A stretch of DNA of 64,000 nt from Ornithobacterium rhinotracheale (GTDB lineage Bacteria > Bacteroidota > Bacteroidia > Flavobacteriales > Weeksellaceae): contig NZ_CP035107.1 of NCBI RefSeq assembly GCF_004088395.1, positions 1,193,001 to 1,257,000 of the forward strand. Direction: 5' to 3'. Under the pieces are notes generated by a model. The model was given only the letters and a program-made list of their open reading frames with translations. It was not told the DNA's origin and ran no database searches. Made by a program: the position numbers and the translations under genes. Of this stretch, positions 37,743 through 45,649 are shown one piece after another (position 1 is the first letter of the stretch; each line of letters starts with the position of its first letter).

Positions 37743-38765
37743 TTATGAAAATAAATGAGCCTTCAAAGCTAATAAAAAATCTGGGATTTTAGGCGATTTC
37801 GCTCCCTTTTCTGCCCATTGTCTGGCAATATTGGATTGATGGTTCAGAGTTTTGTAAACTTCGCGATAAGCCTTTAATAATGAATAATTTTTATCGTAAA
37901 TATGCGTAGGCTCAGAGTTCACGCCATTTACTTCTATGACTTTAAATTTCCCTTGTGATAAAGCCTCATCACTTTCAGCCTTTACATCTAATCTGCCATA
38001 AGAATATTGCGGAATTTGGCGAATTACTTTTTCTATTTGGGTTAAAAGTTCTTGCGTTGCCAAATGAGAAGCATCAAAAAAACGCGTGCCTCGATTGTGA
38101 TTTCCAATAGGTTCTAGCAAAATCCTTTCGCCTTTGGGCAAAACTTTGTCTAAAATTGCCGAAAATTTATTTTCTAAATATTTTTTCCTAAAAAATGCAC
38201 GCTCGTTTTGTTGTATAAATTCGCGCAAAGTTTGCTTGCCATTGCCATAAAATGTCAAAAATTCCTTTCCTGTGATGCCTAAAATTTGCCCATGTTCATC
38301 TTTGGGATATTTGCAATAAAACACTCCAAACTCTTTGGGCAAATCAATGTATTCCTGCAAAATAATTTTCTGATTTTCATTTAATTGAGCTAAAAATTCA
38401 TCTAATTCCGATTGATTATTTAAACAAATAACTCCCTTTCCTCGTTCTCCTACATCAGGCTTAGCAATCATAGGAAAATTAGTTAAAATCGTTTTTTTAT
38501 TTGAATTAATTATTTGTTCTTTAGCTCTAAATTCTTGCGAAATGTATTGCTGAATTTCGCTTTTAGAATAACCGAAAAAGCCTCCGTTTTTTAGGCTAGG
38601 ATTGGTTTTGCAAAAGTATAGCAAATCACGATTTTTTAAACTAAACCAGAAATACGCAGGCACAAAAGCTGAATAGAACACCCAAACAGGCCAATATTCA
38701 AAGCGTATGATTTTCTGGACTTTATGTTTAATCCAAAAATGATTAAAATATTGATTTTTAAACAT
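37743..38765 (-). CDS. ATP-grasp family protein (D-Ala-D-Ala ligase-like)
   Basis: 340 aa. The ATP-grasp core is visible: IAKPDVGERGKGVICLNNQS (ATP-binding loop), KIILQEYIDLPKEFGVFYCK (clamp and hinge), and the Mg-binding C-terminal part YGRLDVKAESDEALSQGKFK with VIEVNGVNSEPTHIYD. The N-terminal 100 residues include a hydrophobic segment (WPVWVFYSAFVPAYFWFSL), unlike true Ddl, so membrane association is likely. It starts the unit with the BioF-like gene (7-base gap). The substrate is not known; a carboxylate-amine ligase reaction is expected from the fold. Confidence 0.75.
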   Translation of the reverse strand: MFKNQYFNHFWIKHKVQKIIRFEYWPVWVFYSAFVPAYFWFSLKNRDLLYFCKTNPSLKNGGFFGYSKSEIQQYISQEFRAKEQIINSNKKTILTNFPMIAKPDVGERGKGVICLNNQSELDEFLAQLNENQKIILQEYIDLPKEFGVFYCKYPKDEHGQILGITGKEFLTFYGNGKQTLREFIQQNERAFFRKKYLENKFSAILDKVLPKGERILLEPIGNHNRGTRFFDASHLATQELLTQIEKVIRQIPQYSYGRLDVKAESDEALSQGKFKVIEVNGVNSEPTHIYDKNYSLLKAYREVYKTLNHQSNIARQWAEKGAKSPKIPDFLLALKAHLFS

Positions 38766-38798
38766 TTACAAAATCAACAATGTGGTAAAAAAAGATTT

Positions 38799-39068
38799 TT
38801 AATCTTCTATAAGGAGATCTTTATTATATGAGTTTACTGCCATTGCTCCCCAAATCATACAAATTGGCCATGTGAAAAATAATGAAACGCCTAAGGTAAT
38901 TACAGACAAAACGATTGAAATAATTAACATAATGATAGCTCCTGATATTGTGGAATAAAGCATTCCAAGCGGACCAAAGAAAAAGGTCAATAATAGGCTG
39001 ATTCCTACACTTTTTCTTTCTTTAATAATAATTATCTTTTTTTCTGTTTTTGTGTTAGAATTTTCCAT
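38799..39068 (-). CDS. Small two-span membrane protein
   Basis: 89 aa. A basic N-terminus (TEKKIIIIKERKSVGISLLL) precedes two hydrophobic segments (about residues 23-46 and 48-76) joined by a short turn with GPLGMLYSTISG. The FFFGPLGMLY pattern resembles TM2-like small membrane proteins. It ends with a charged tail. Located between HU and the ATP-grasp gene. No function can be assigned. Confidence 0.6.
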   Translation of the reverse strand: MENSNTKTEKKIIIIKERKSVGISLLLTFFFGPLGMLYSTISGAIIMLIISIVLSVITLGVSLFFTWPICMIWGAMAVNSYNKDLLIED

Positions 39069-39085
39069 AGTATTTTATTTTTGAT

Positions 39086-39119
39086 AAAAAATTAGCGCCA
39101 TGGGCCATAGCGCTAATTT
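39086..39119 (-). terminator. Terminator after the HU gene
   Basis: 10-bp perfect stem AAATTAGCGC / GCGCTAATTT (39089-39098 with 39110-39119), 11-base loop, followed on the minus strand by TTTTTAT. It lies 29 bases past the HU stop. Confidence 0.88.
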
Positions 39120-39147
39120 AGTTTTAATAATAAAACCAGAGAATAGA

Positions 39148-39423
39148 TTATTTATTCACAGCTTCAGATAATTGAGCTCCTGGTTTGAATTTAGCTACAG
39201 TTTTAGCAGCAATTTTAATTTTCTTTTTAGTTTGAGGGTTGATACCTTCTCTTGCACTTCTCTCAGAAGTAGAAAAAGTTCCAAATCCTACAAGTGCTAC
39301 TTTCTGTTTTTTTGCTAAAGCTTTTGATACATTTTCTGTAAAAGAATCTAATGCTGCTTTTGCTTGTGCTTTGGTGATGCCAGCGTCAGCTGCCATAGCA
39401 TCTACTAATTCTGTTTTGTTCAT
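39148..39423 (-). CDS. HU-family nucleoid DNA-binding protein
   Basis: 91 aa, standard HU length. MNKTELVDAMAADAGITKAQ is the helical N-terminus, VALVGFGTFSTSERSAREGI leads into the beta arm with GINPQTKKKIKIAAK, and KTVAKFKPGAQL closes the domain. Forms dimers that bend and compact DNA. Single gene with the best promoter match in the window and a strong terminator, consistent with high expression. Confidence 0.97.
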   Translation of the reverse strand: MNKTELVDAMAADAGITKAQAKAALDSFTENVSKALAKKQKVALVGFGTFSTSERSAREGINPQTKKKIKIAAKTVAKFKPGAQLSEAVNK

Positions 39424-39450
39424 AATCTTACTTTTAAGTTATTATGCTAG

Positions 39451-39480
39451 CAAATTTAATATTTATAAGGGGTTATGCAA
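39451..39480 (-). promoter_or_regulatory. Consensus promoter of the HU gene
   Basis: On the minus strand: -33 TTG (39478-39480), exactly 19 bases, then -7 TAAATTTG (39451-39458). This is a full match to the Bacteroidota consensus, 28 bases upstream of the ATG. Confidence 0.85.
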
Positions 39481-39538
39481 GTTTTTGACATAGAAAATTC
39501 CACCCCACCACATTAAAATTAACTATTTTTAATAATTT

Positions 39539-40495
39539 TTAACTAATTAAAATGTGAGAATCCTCTCCTAAATTGATTCCATTAGCAAAATCAACGATAT
39601 TCATACGGCGTTTTCCTTGCATTTGTACTTCCTCGATCCACACCCACCCATCGTGATGGGCTACGCCGATTCTTTTATTTTTTTCAACAAGTTGTCCGCT
39701 TTGGTATAAATGATTTGTTTTTTCTATTTCAATTTTAAAAACCTTTAATAATTTAGTTTCACCATTTAATGAAATTTGAGTCCATGCCGCAGGATAAGGG
39801 TTAAGTCCTCTTACAAAATTGTAAATATTTTCTAAAGAATCACTCCAATTAATCTGAGTATTTTCTTTAAATAATTTAGGAGCATCTTTCGAGGCTTGGC
39901 TGTGATTCTGTGGTGTTGGGTTGATTATATTTTCTGAAATTCCCTCCAGTGTTTTTAGTACTAAATCTCCCCCTGCATGCATTAATTTATCGTGCAATTC
40001 TCCCGCTGTTTCATCGGGCAAAATATCTACTTCTTGCTGGTAAATAATATTTCCTGTATCCGTTTTTTCGTCCAAGAAAAAAGTGGTAACTCCTGATTTT
40101 TCTTCGCCATTGATGATTGCCCAATTTATAGGAGCGGCACCTCGATATTGTGGCAAAAGCGAAGCGTGCAGATTAAAAGTTCCCTTGCTCGGCATGTTCC
40201 AAATGATTTTGGGCAACATTCTAAATGCCACGACTACAAACACATCGGCCTGTAGCGATTCCAAAGTTTCTACAAAACTTTTGGCTTTGAGCTTGGGGGG
40301 CTGCATCAAAAACAAATTATGTTCCTTGGCATATTGTGTTACGGCAGAACTGTGCATTTTCTGTCCACGGCCGGCAGGTTTGTCGGGAGTCGAAACCACT
40401 CCTACGATTGGGTAGCCTGCTTGGTGGATTTTATCTAAAATATGAACCGCAAAATCTGGCGTGCCCATAAATACTACTTTTAATTTGCTTTGCAT
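39539..40495 (-). CDS. fmt: Methionyl-tRNA formyltransferase
   Basis: 318 aa. Formylates initiator Met-tRNA using 10-formyl-tetrahydrofolate. VVFMGTPDFAVHILDKI opens the Rossmann-like domain, and VVSTPDKPAGRGQKM is the tRNA-contacting loop. The catalytic Asn-His-Asp region is GTFNLHASLLPQYRGAAPIN with DTGNIIYQQ later. The C-terminal OB-like domain is complete. It overlaps the end of recQ by 16 bases, so the two are co-transcribed. Confidence 0.97.
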   Translation of the reverse strand: MQSKLKVVFMGTPDFAVHILDKIHQAGYPIVGVVSTPDKPAGRGQKMHSSAVTQYAKEHNLFLMQPPKLKAKSFVETLESLQADVFVVVAFRMLPKIIWNMPSKGTFNLHASLLPQYRGAAPINWAIINGEEKSGVTTFFLDEKTDTGNIIYQQEVDILPDETAGELHDKLMHAGGDLVLKTLEGISENIINPTPQNHSQASKDAPKLFKENTQINWSDSLENIYNFVRGLNPYPAAWTQISLNGETKLLKVFKIEIEKTNHLYQSGQLVEKNKRIGVAHHDGWVWIEEVQMQGKRRMNIVDFANGINLGEDSHILIS

Positions 40496-42363
40496 ATCGA
40501 ATAATAATTAGGTAATGTAAATTGTATTTTTTCTTCGTCGATTAAGTTTTGCAACAAATCTAGCACACGATGTGCATCAGCCTCTATGAAATGAAACAAA
40601 ATTTCATCTTGTGTTTTTGGATTTTCGCTTAAATAGGCAAAAATCTCTTTTTCGGTGATTTCTTGCGTGCCCTCAGACGGACTGCAAATATTGCAAATTC
40701 CGCATTTTTCTTTCGGTTTTTCGCCAAAATATCTAAGCAGCAATTGACTCTTGCAATACGATGAATCCTCGATAAAGAAATAAACATCGTTGAGCCTTTT
40801 CCATTTTAATAATTGAAGGTCGTAAAATTCTTTCCAATATCGATTTTGCACTAAATTATCATCTCGTTGCGTTAAAAACGAAATCTTTTTAATGGCTGCA
40901 TCTCTATAATAAATCTTTCCTTGTTGATTCAGATTTTGGAGTGCTTCTTTTATTGCAGAAGTGCTCGTGTCCAACTTGCGAGAAAGAATGTATTCATCTA
41001 TGGGTTTGGGATCCGAAAACACGCCACCGTAGTGCCTTGCGATGTAATCTAGCAAGCGATCTGGGAGCGATTGTCCTTCTTTTATTTCATAATTATCCTC
41101 ATTGATTTTAACTAAACTTTGTCGCTGCGAATCATGGATTTTGATGCTATTTTTCATCTCCAAAAAGGAAATCACCGACTTGAATTTGGGTTTATAAAAT
41201 TTAAAAGTTTTAATGATTTTCTTTTCAGAAAAAGCCTGCTGCCCCTCGCGCAATTCACCTTCGGCAATTTGATAATACGAGTAGAGTTTTCGTATCATTG
41301 CTAAAAACTCTTCTTTGCTTGGCAAAGCTGCCTTAAACTGCTTTATGGCTTTTTTCTTATCCTCCTCGTGATACAACAAAATCCCATGAGATAATTCGCC
41401 ATCGCGCCCACCGCGCCCTACTTCTTGGAAATAAGATTCTATCGTGCTTGGTGCATTGTAATGCACGACCAAACGCACATCGGGCTTATCGATTCCCATA
41501 CCAAAAGCGTTGGTCGAAACCAAGACTAAATCATTGCTCTCGATAAATCGTTTTTGTCGTGAATTTTTATCTTCTTTGGACAATCGCGCATGGAAATAAG
41601 TAGCATTAAACTTCTTTTCTTTTAAAAATTTCGCAATGTCATAAGTCTGCTTTCGGCTTTTGCAAAACACAATGCTACTGCCAGGGTATTTTTTTAAATA
41701 ATACACCAAATCATCGAGCTTATCGGTACTTTGATGGATTCGGTAGGCTAAATTTTTTCTTTGTAATGATTTTTTAAAAACGGTTGCATTTTGGATTTGC
41801 AATTGCTTTAAAATCTCGTTTTGAATATGTGGCGTTGCCGTGGCTGTGAGTGCCAAAATAGGCTTGTCGGGAAATTCATTTTTAAGCTCTTTTAAAGCCA
41901 AATAAGACGGACGGAAGTCGTGCCCCCATTCCGAAATGCAATGTGCCTCATCTATAGCAAAATAGGATATTTTTAAATTTTCAAGAAAGCTTTTAAAACT
42001 AGTTTGTGCCATTCGCTCGGGCGAAATATAGAGCAGTTTCACCCCTCCATATCGCACATTGTCCATCAAAACTTGCGGACTTTGTTCTGTGTTTTCAGAT
42101 GTGAGAAATTCTGCTTTTATGCCTTTTTTCTTTAGGCTTTGTACTTGGTCTTTCATTAAAGCCACAAGTGGCGAAATCACCACACAAACGCCTTCCATCA
42201 TCAGGGCTGGAATTTGGAAACAGAGCGATTTCCCGCCTCCTGTGGGAAGCAGTGCAAGAGTATCTTTTCCTGTCAAAATACTTTCTATGATTTCTTTCTG
42301 TGGCACACGGAATTCGGAATACCCCCAATATTGTTGCAATATGTTTTCTGCTGTAGTCTTCAA
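40480..42363 (-). CDS. recQ: RecQ-family ATP-dependent DNA helicase
   Basis: 627 aa. 3'-5' helicase for recombination and fork repair. Motif I is LLPTGGGKSLCFQIPALM, the DEAH box is in YFAIDEAHCISEWGHDFRPS, motif VI is VGRGGRDGELSHG. The zinc-binding Cys residues are visible in KSQLLLRYFGEKPKEKCGIC plus NIC, and a winged-helix domain with a short C-terminal extension follows in place of a clear HRDC domain. Many flavobacteria have such a second, HRDC-lacking RecQ beside a longer one. Overlaps fmt by 16 bases. Confidence 0.94.
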   Translation of the reverse strand: MKTTAENILQQYWGYSEFRVPQKEIIESILTGKDTLALLPTGGGKSLCFQIPALMMEGVCVVISPLVALMKDQVQSLKKKGIKAEFLTSENTEQSPQVLMDNVRYGGVKLLYISPERMAQTSFKSFLENLKISYFAIDEAHCISEWGHDFRPSYLALKELKNEFPDKPILALTATATPHIQNEILKQLQIQNATVFKKSLQRKNLAYRIHQSTDKLDDLVYYLKKYPGSSIVFCKSRKQTYDIAKFLKEKKFNATYFHARLSKEDKNSRQKRFIESNDLVLVSTNAFGMGIDKPDVRLVVHYNAPSTIESYFQEVGRGGRDGELSHGILLYHEEDKKKAIKQFKAALPSKEEFLAMIRKLYSYYQIAEGELREGQQAFSEKKIIKTFKFYKPKFKSVISFLEMKNSIKIHDSQRQSLVKINEDNYEIKEGQSLPDRLLDYIARHYGGVFSDPKPIDEYILSRKLDTSTSAIKEALQNLNQQGKIYYRDAAIKKISFLTQRDDNLVQNRYWKEFYDLQLLKWKRLNDVYFFIEDSSYCKSQLLLRYFGEKPKEKCGICNICSPSEGTQEITEKEIFAYLSENPKTQDEILFHFIEADAHRVLDLLQNLIDEEKIQFTLPNYYSICKAN

Positions 42364-42376
42364 AGCTTAATTGTAG

Positions 42377-42384
42377 CAAAAATA
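42377..42384 (-). promoter_or_regulatory. -7 promoter box for recQ-fmt
   Basis: Reads TATTTTTG on the minus strand (TAnnTTTG), only 13 bases before the recQ ATG, implying a very short leader. The -33 is weak. Confidence 0.45.
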
Positions 42385-42474
42385 GTAAATTTCTGCGAGC
42401 TTTGGTACTTAAAAAATCGCTTTGATATTGAATTTGTTGTTTTAATTCCTTAAATTTACACTCAAATTTCTACT

Positions 42475-42660
42475 ATGAAAAGAGGTTTTTCATATTGGTT
42501 TTTAATCATCCTGATGTGGATTTTTGTAATTGGGCTGGTTTATTTGATTTGTGCCTTTATACAATACATAATTTTAGCGGTGGTGTTTTATTTGATTATT
42601 AAAATTAGTAGTCTTTTTGGCTGCGGCTGTTGTAACCAAACGGAGGATGATGATTTTTAG
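42475..42660 (+). CDS. Small membrane protein with a C-terminal CGCC motif
   Basis: 61 aa. After a short basic start (MKRGFSYW) the protein is hydrophobic to about residue 46, probably two membrane segments, then LFGCGCCNQTEDDDF with three Cys and an acidic tail. The Cys cluster could bind metal or be modified but this is speculation. It stands alone on the plus strand between recQ and the ThrE-like genes, with a shared downstream hairpin. Coding potential rests on its clear start, length and composition. Confidence 0.5.
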   Translation: MKRGFSYWFLIILMWIFVIGLVYLICAFIQYIILAVVFYLIIKISSLFGCGCCNQTEDDDF

Positions 42661-42677
42661 ATTTTTATTCTAAAAAA

Positions 42678-42706
42678 AATCGCTAAGATTTAAAATTCTA
42701 GCGATT
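42678..42706. terminator. Bidirectional terminator between convergent genes
   Basis: 8-bp stem AATCGCTA / TAGCGATT (42678-42685 with 42699-42706) with flanking A and T tracts, between the plus-strand 61-aa gene and the minus-strand ThrE-like genes. Confidence 0.7.
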
Positions 42707-42715
42707 GTCAAAAAA

Positions 42716-43249
42716 TTATCTTTTCAATACTTTTTCTTTAATTACTTTATTTAAGTTTTTATTTTTTACGGTTTTAGTATTAAATAACAAAACTGGTGCT
42801 ACGATTCCTAAAGCTAAAGCCATTACAATAAAGGTTGTGAGTAGCCCGTTGCTAAAGGTTTCCATAAAGTCATGAGTCTGAATATTTTGTTTATCCTCTT
42901 CGGTTACTAATTTAATTAAGCCCATCATAAATTGGTATCCAAATTTACCTGGAATCATGTTGATTACGGCAGGAATAGTAAAGACCACAGGTGGTGTATG
43001 CACCAAGTGTGCACAATACACGCCGAGCATTCCTACTGTAAATGCTCCTAAAAACGAGGTTACCACTAATTGATTAGGCATCAGAGTTTTAAGTAATACA
43101 AATTTGACTGTAAAACCTATTCCTCCCAAAATTGCGGTGGCAAACATGGCTCGGCGTGGTGTGTTGAACAACATAGCAAATCCCACGGCTACCCACATTG
43201 CCCAAAATATTTTTTCTGATAAATCTATTAAAACATTAAAAACCTCCAT
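42716..43249 (-). CDS. Threonine/serine exporter family, small subunit (ThrE_2-like)
   Basis: 177 aa with five predicted membrane segments (for example FWAMWVAVGFAMLF, LVVTSFLGAFTVGMLGVYCA and FIVMALALGIVAPVLLF). VFTIPAVINMIPGKFGYQFM is the conserved P-x-x-x-x-x-x-P-G motif of the ThrE_2 half. Corresponds to the second half of ThrE, which exports threonine and serine in other bacteria. It overlaps the larger subunit gene by 14 bases, so both should be made together. Confidence 0.85.
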   Translation of the reverse strand: MEVFNVLIDLSEKIFWAMWVAVGFAMLFNTPRRAMFATAILGGIGFTVKFVLLKTLMPNQLVVTSFLGAFTVGMLGVYCAHLVHTPPVVFTIPAVINMIPGKFGYQFMMGLIKLVTEEDKQNIQTHDFMETFSNGLLTTFIVMALALGIVAPVLLFNTKTVKNKNLNKVIKEKVLKR

Positions 43250-44000
43250 TGTGAAAAAGTGTTAGTGATAAGAAATAGCCTACTGCAATCATAAAAATCA
43301 AAATCATAGCATGCACATATTTGGCAAAACCAGAAATTAAGTGTCCAGAGAGCACATCAATTAATCCGTTGATGAGTGGAACTCCAGGAATCATCCAAAG
43401 TACACAAGTGGTGAATGCTGCACTCATAGGAACATTAAACATGTTGAAAATCCCCACGGTGGAAACCGAGGCAAAGGCTCCTACAAACCAGCAAATATAT
43501 ACATTGAATTTACGCTCCAAAACCAACGAGCGAGCGTATAATCCTGCAAAAGTTGCTACAAATACGGCGATAAATTGCAGGTAATCTCCATCAAAAATTC
43601 TACACAATGCCGCACCTGCCAAGCCCACAAATGCCCAAGTTATATATTTGGGATAGTGAGGTTTAGATTTAATTTCTTCTAACTTATATTTTATTTGTTC
43701 TAAGTTCAACCCCTCCTCTATCACATTCCACGAAAGGATACTGATGTCCGAAACTGCGTTGAAATTAATCCCATGTGCAGGAATGCTGATAAATTCACTG
43801 AATTTTTCTTTAGTTTTTAAATCTTGAACGGTGAGTACCACACCTGAATACGAGTGAAAAATCTGACAATCGTAATTGAAATGTGTAGCAATTCGCTTTA
43901 CATTTCTTAGCGCTCGGTTGGTATTCGCACCACTTTTTATGAGTGTTGCACTTAAATCTGCAAACAACTCCGTGACTGAAATCAAATCGGGTGATGCCAT
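43236..44000 (-). CDS. Threonine/serine exporter family, large subunit (ThrE-like)
   Basis: 254 aa. A cytosolic N-terminal part (about 1-115, with LSATLIKSGANTNRALRNVK and the FHSYSGVVLTVQD region) is typical of ThrE, followed by five membrane segments. The conserved CVLWMIPGVPLINGLIDVLS motif is present. Together with the overlapping 177-aa gene it makes a split, two-gene exporter of the YjjP/YjjB type. Substrate by family would be a small amino acid or dicarboxylate (YjjPB exports succinate), so the exact solute is open. Confidence 0.87.
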   Translation of the reverse strand: MASPDLISVTELFADLSATLIKSGANTNRALRNVKRIATHFNYDCQIFHSYSGVVLTVQDLKTKEKFSEFISIPAHGINFNAVSDISILSWNVIEEGLNLEQIKYKLEEIKSKPHYPKYITWAFVGLAGAALCRIFDGDYLQFIAVFVATFAGLYARSLVLERKFNVYICWFVGAFASVSTVGIFNMFNVPMSAAFTTCVLWMIPGVPLINGLIDVLSGHLISGFAKYVHAMILIFMIAVGYFLSLTLFHNGGF

Positions 44001-44031
44001 AAAATTTTATTTCATTGTTATTTAGAACAAG

Positions 44032-44058
44032 CAAAAGTAAAAAAAATTATTCACCCAA
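44032..44058 (-). promoter_or_regulatory. Promoter of the ThrE-like operon
   Basis: On the minus strand: TTG at 44056-44058, 16-base spacer, -7 TACTTTTG at 44032-44039. The spacer is slightly short. The box lies 31 bases before the ATG at 44000. Confidence 0.55.
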
Positions 44059-44100
44059 GTAAACCATAAAATATGATATAATTTAGCTATATTCTTTTTA

Positions 44101-44706
44101 TTACAATTTCCCATCGCCCACCAAGTCTGGAACACCAAAGGTCAAGGGGATTAAAAGCTCCTTGGTCTCGCCATTTTCCCCGAAACCAATCAGCCTTAAC
44201 TGAGATTTTGCTACGCCACGCGTGTAATTTGGCAAAGTGATTTCTGCCTCATTGTTTCTTTTATAAAAAATATCTTTAGCCAAAATTGGTACATTATTTA
44301 CAGATGCCAAAACTTTTGCCCCCTCTGGCAAGTATAATTGAAGAGCTTTTTTGCTTGAGTCGTAAGTAATGGGCATCATTTGCAAATCTTCTGATTTTTT
44401 TGCTGCACTATACTGTTTTGTAGGAATCATGCGATTGGCAAAATTAATAGAAATGCCTAAATAGTCCATCGGGTCTTTTTGTTTTCCGTACATAATCAGC
44501 TCATAATCTGTGTACACGCGTATCAAAATCCCATCTGGGACATACGTTACACGATAAGCCGTTTCGTGCACATTGGGAAAATATTTCTCTAAACTTATAA
44601 AAGTGGAATCCTTGCCCAAAGGAACAATGTCGAACAACTTTTCATTTTTTTGTGCCTGCAAAAAAGCTAAATTAAATAAAATAACGAGTGTAAAAAGTTT
44701 TTTCAT
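44101..44706 (-). CDS. Secreted protein of unknown function
   Basis: 201 aa with a signal peptide (about residues 1-18, LVILFNLAFLQAQ). The mature part is predicted beta-rich with no Cys and no recognised domain (YFPNVHETAYRVTYVPDGIL, GVAKSQLRLIGFGENGETKE). It lies 2 bases after the BadF-type kinase gene, which suggests co-translation; a role alongside a sugar kinase is not obvious. Confidence 0.65.
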   Translation of the reverse strand: MKKLFTLVILFNLAFLQAQKNEKLFDIVPLGKDSTFISLEKYFPNVHETAYRVTYVPDGILIRVYTDYELIMYGKQKDPMDYLGISINFANRMIPTKQYSAAKKSEDLQMMPITYDSSKKALQLYLPEGAKVLASVNNVPILAKDIFYKRNNEAEITLPNYTRGVAKSQLRLIGFGENGETKELLIPLTFGVPDLVGDGKL

Positions 44707-44708
44707 AT

Positions 44709-45572
44709 CTATTTTTTCCTATGTTGAATATGATAAGCTACCAAATCATCTATGGGTTTTTGAATGATTTTGCCCAATTTTAAATAAAACTTATCGCATA
44801 CGATTTCTAAAATTTCGTGGTGCGTATGAGCAATTGAGCCTATAAAATTGATTTTACAATCATTTTTTTGAGCATATGGCAAAATCTGATATTCTACAAA
44901 TTCCGTTAAGCATTTTTCAATCAATTGCTGAATGTAGACTTCATGGCGATGCTCATTGGCAAATTCATTAAGACTTGCCAAAAATGTATTGGGGTGCGCT
45001 GATTTATAAACTTTCATCAACAATTCATCTTTGTTTAAATGATATTTTTGATAAAATTTTTCGGCAAGATTTTTCGGCATTTTTTTAGAAAAATAATCAC
45101 GAACTAAGTTTCGCCCGATGTGATTGCCCGAGCCTTCATCGCCCAAAATAAAACCTAAAGATGGTGTTTCTTGCCAAATTTCTTCCCCGTCAAAAAAACA
45201 AGCGTTGGAGCCCGTGCCCAAAATCGCCACCAAACACGGCTCTCCGCGATAAGCCGCCAAGCAAGCCGCCTTCAAATCCGACTCAATACTGATTTCAGCA
45301 TGAGGAAAATGTGCCAAAATCCCATTTTTTATTTCATTTTTTAAGGATTCAGTTGGCACGCCTGCACCATAAAAATAAATTTGAGTAGTTTTATCTGAAA
45401 ATGCACCTAATTCCGAATTTTGTGCAAGTGCTTTTTCTATTCCTTCTGCTTGAATAAATAAAGGATTTAGCCCGATGCTCTGCGTTCTTAGAACAATTTG
45501 ATTCTCAGCATTTAGGAAAATCCAATCAGACTTGGTCGAGCCACTTTCTACTATGGTAGTGATTTCGTTCAT
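44709..45572 (-). CDS. BadF/BadG/BcrA/BcrD-type ATPase, probable N-acetylglucosamine kinase
   Basis: 287 aa from the ATG at 45572. ASKHA-fold sugar kinase: the phosphate-1 loop is TTIVESGSTKSDWIFL, VAILGTGSNACFFDGEE is the phosphate-2 loop, and LGFILGDEGSGNHIGR is the family motif. Closest in style to Bacteroidota N-acetylglucosamine kinases. An in-frame GTG lies two codons upstream (45578), but it overlaps a good -7 box, so the ATG is preferred. A frameshifted ROK kinase is just upstream on the same strand, separated by a terminator. Confidence 0.85.
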   Translation of the reverse strand: MNEITTIVESGSTKSDWIFLNAENQIVLRTQSIGLNPLFIQAEGIEKALAQNSELGAFSDKTTQIYFYGAGVPTESLKNEIKNGILAHFPHAEISIESDLKAACLAAYRGEPCLVAILGTGSNACFFDGEEIWQETPSLGFILGDEGSGNHIGRNLVRDYFSKKMPKNLAEKFYQKYHLNKDELLMKVYKSAHPNTFLASLNEFANEHRHEVYIQQLIEKCLTEFVEYQILPYAQKNDCKINFIGSIAHTHHEILEIVCDKFYLKLGKIIQKPIDDLVAYHIQHRKK

Positions 45573-45577
45573 GGGCA

Positions 45578-45585
45578 CAAAAATA
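45578..45585 (-). promoter_or_regulatory. -7 promoter box for the BadF-type kinase gene
   Basis: Reads TATTTTTG on the minus strand (TAnnTTTG), 5 bases before the chosen ATG. Transcription would begin at or next to the start codon, giving a near-leaderless mRNA. It argues against the in-frame GTG at 45578. Confidence 0.5.
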
Positions 45586-45620
45586 GTGCATTACTTTTAG
45601 TTATAAAAAATAATGCACTA
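45584..45620 (-). terminator. Hairpin between the ROK remnant and the BadF-type kinase gene
   Basis: 10-bp perfect stem TAGTGCATTA / TAATGCACTA (45584-45593 with 45611-45620), 17-base loop, followed on the minus strand by TTTTTG. It would end the ROK transcript and partly overlaps the next promoter. Confidence 0.7.
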
Positions 45621-45649
45621 GATTAATTATTAAATGTCGAGCATTTTTC

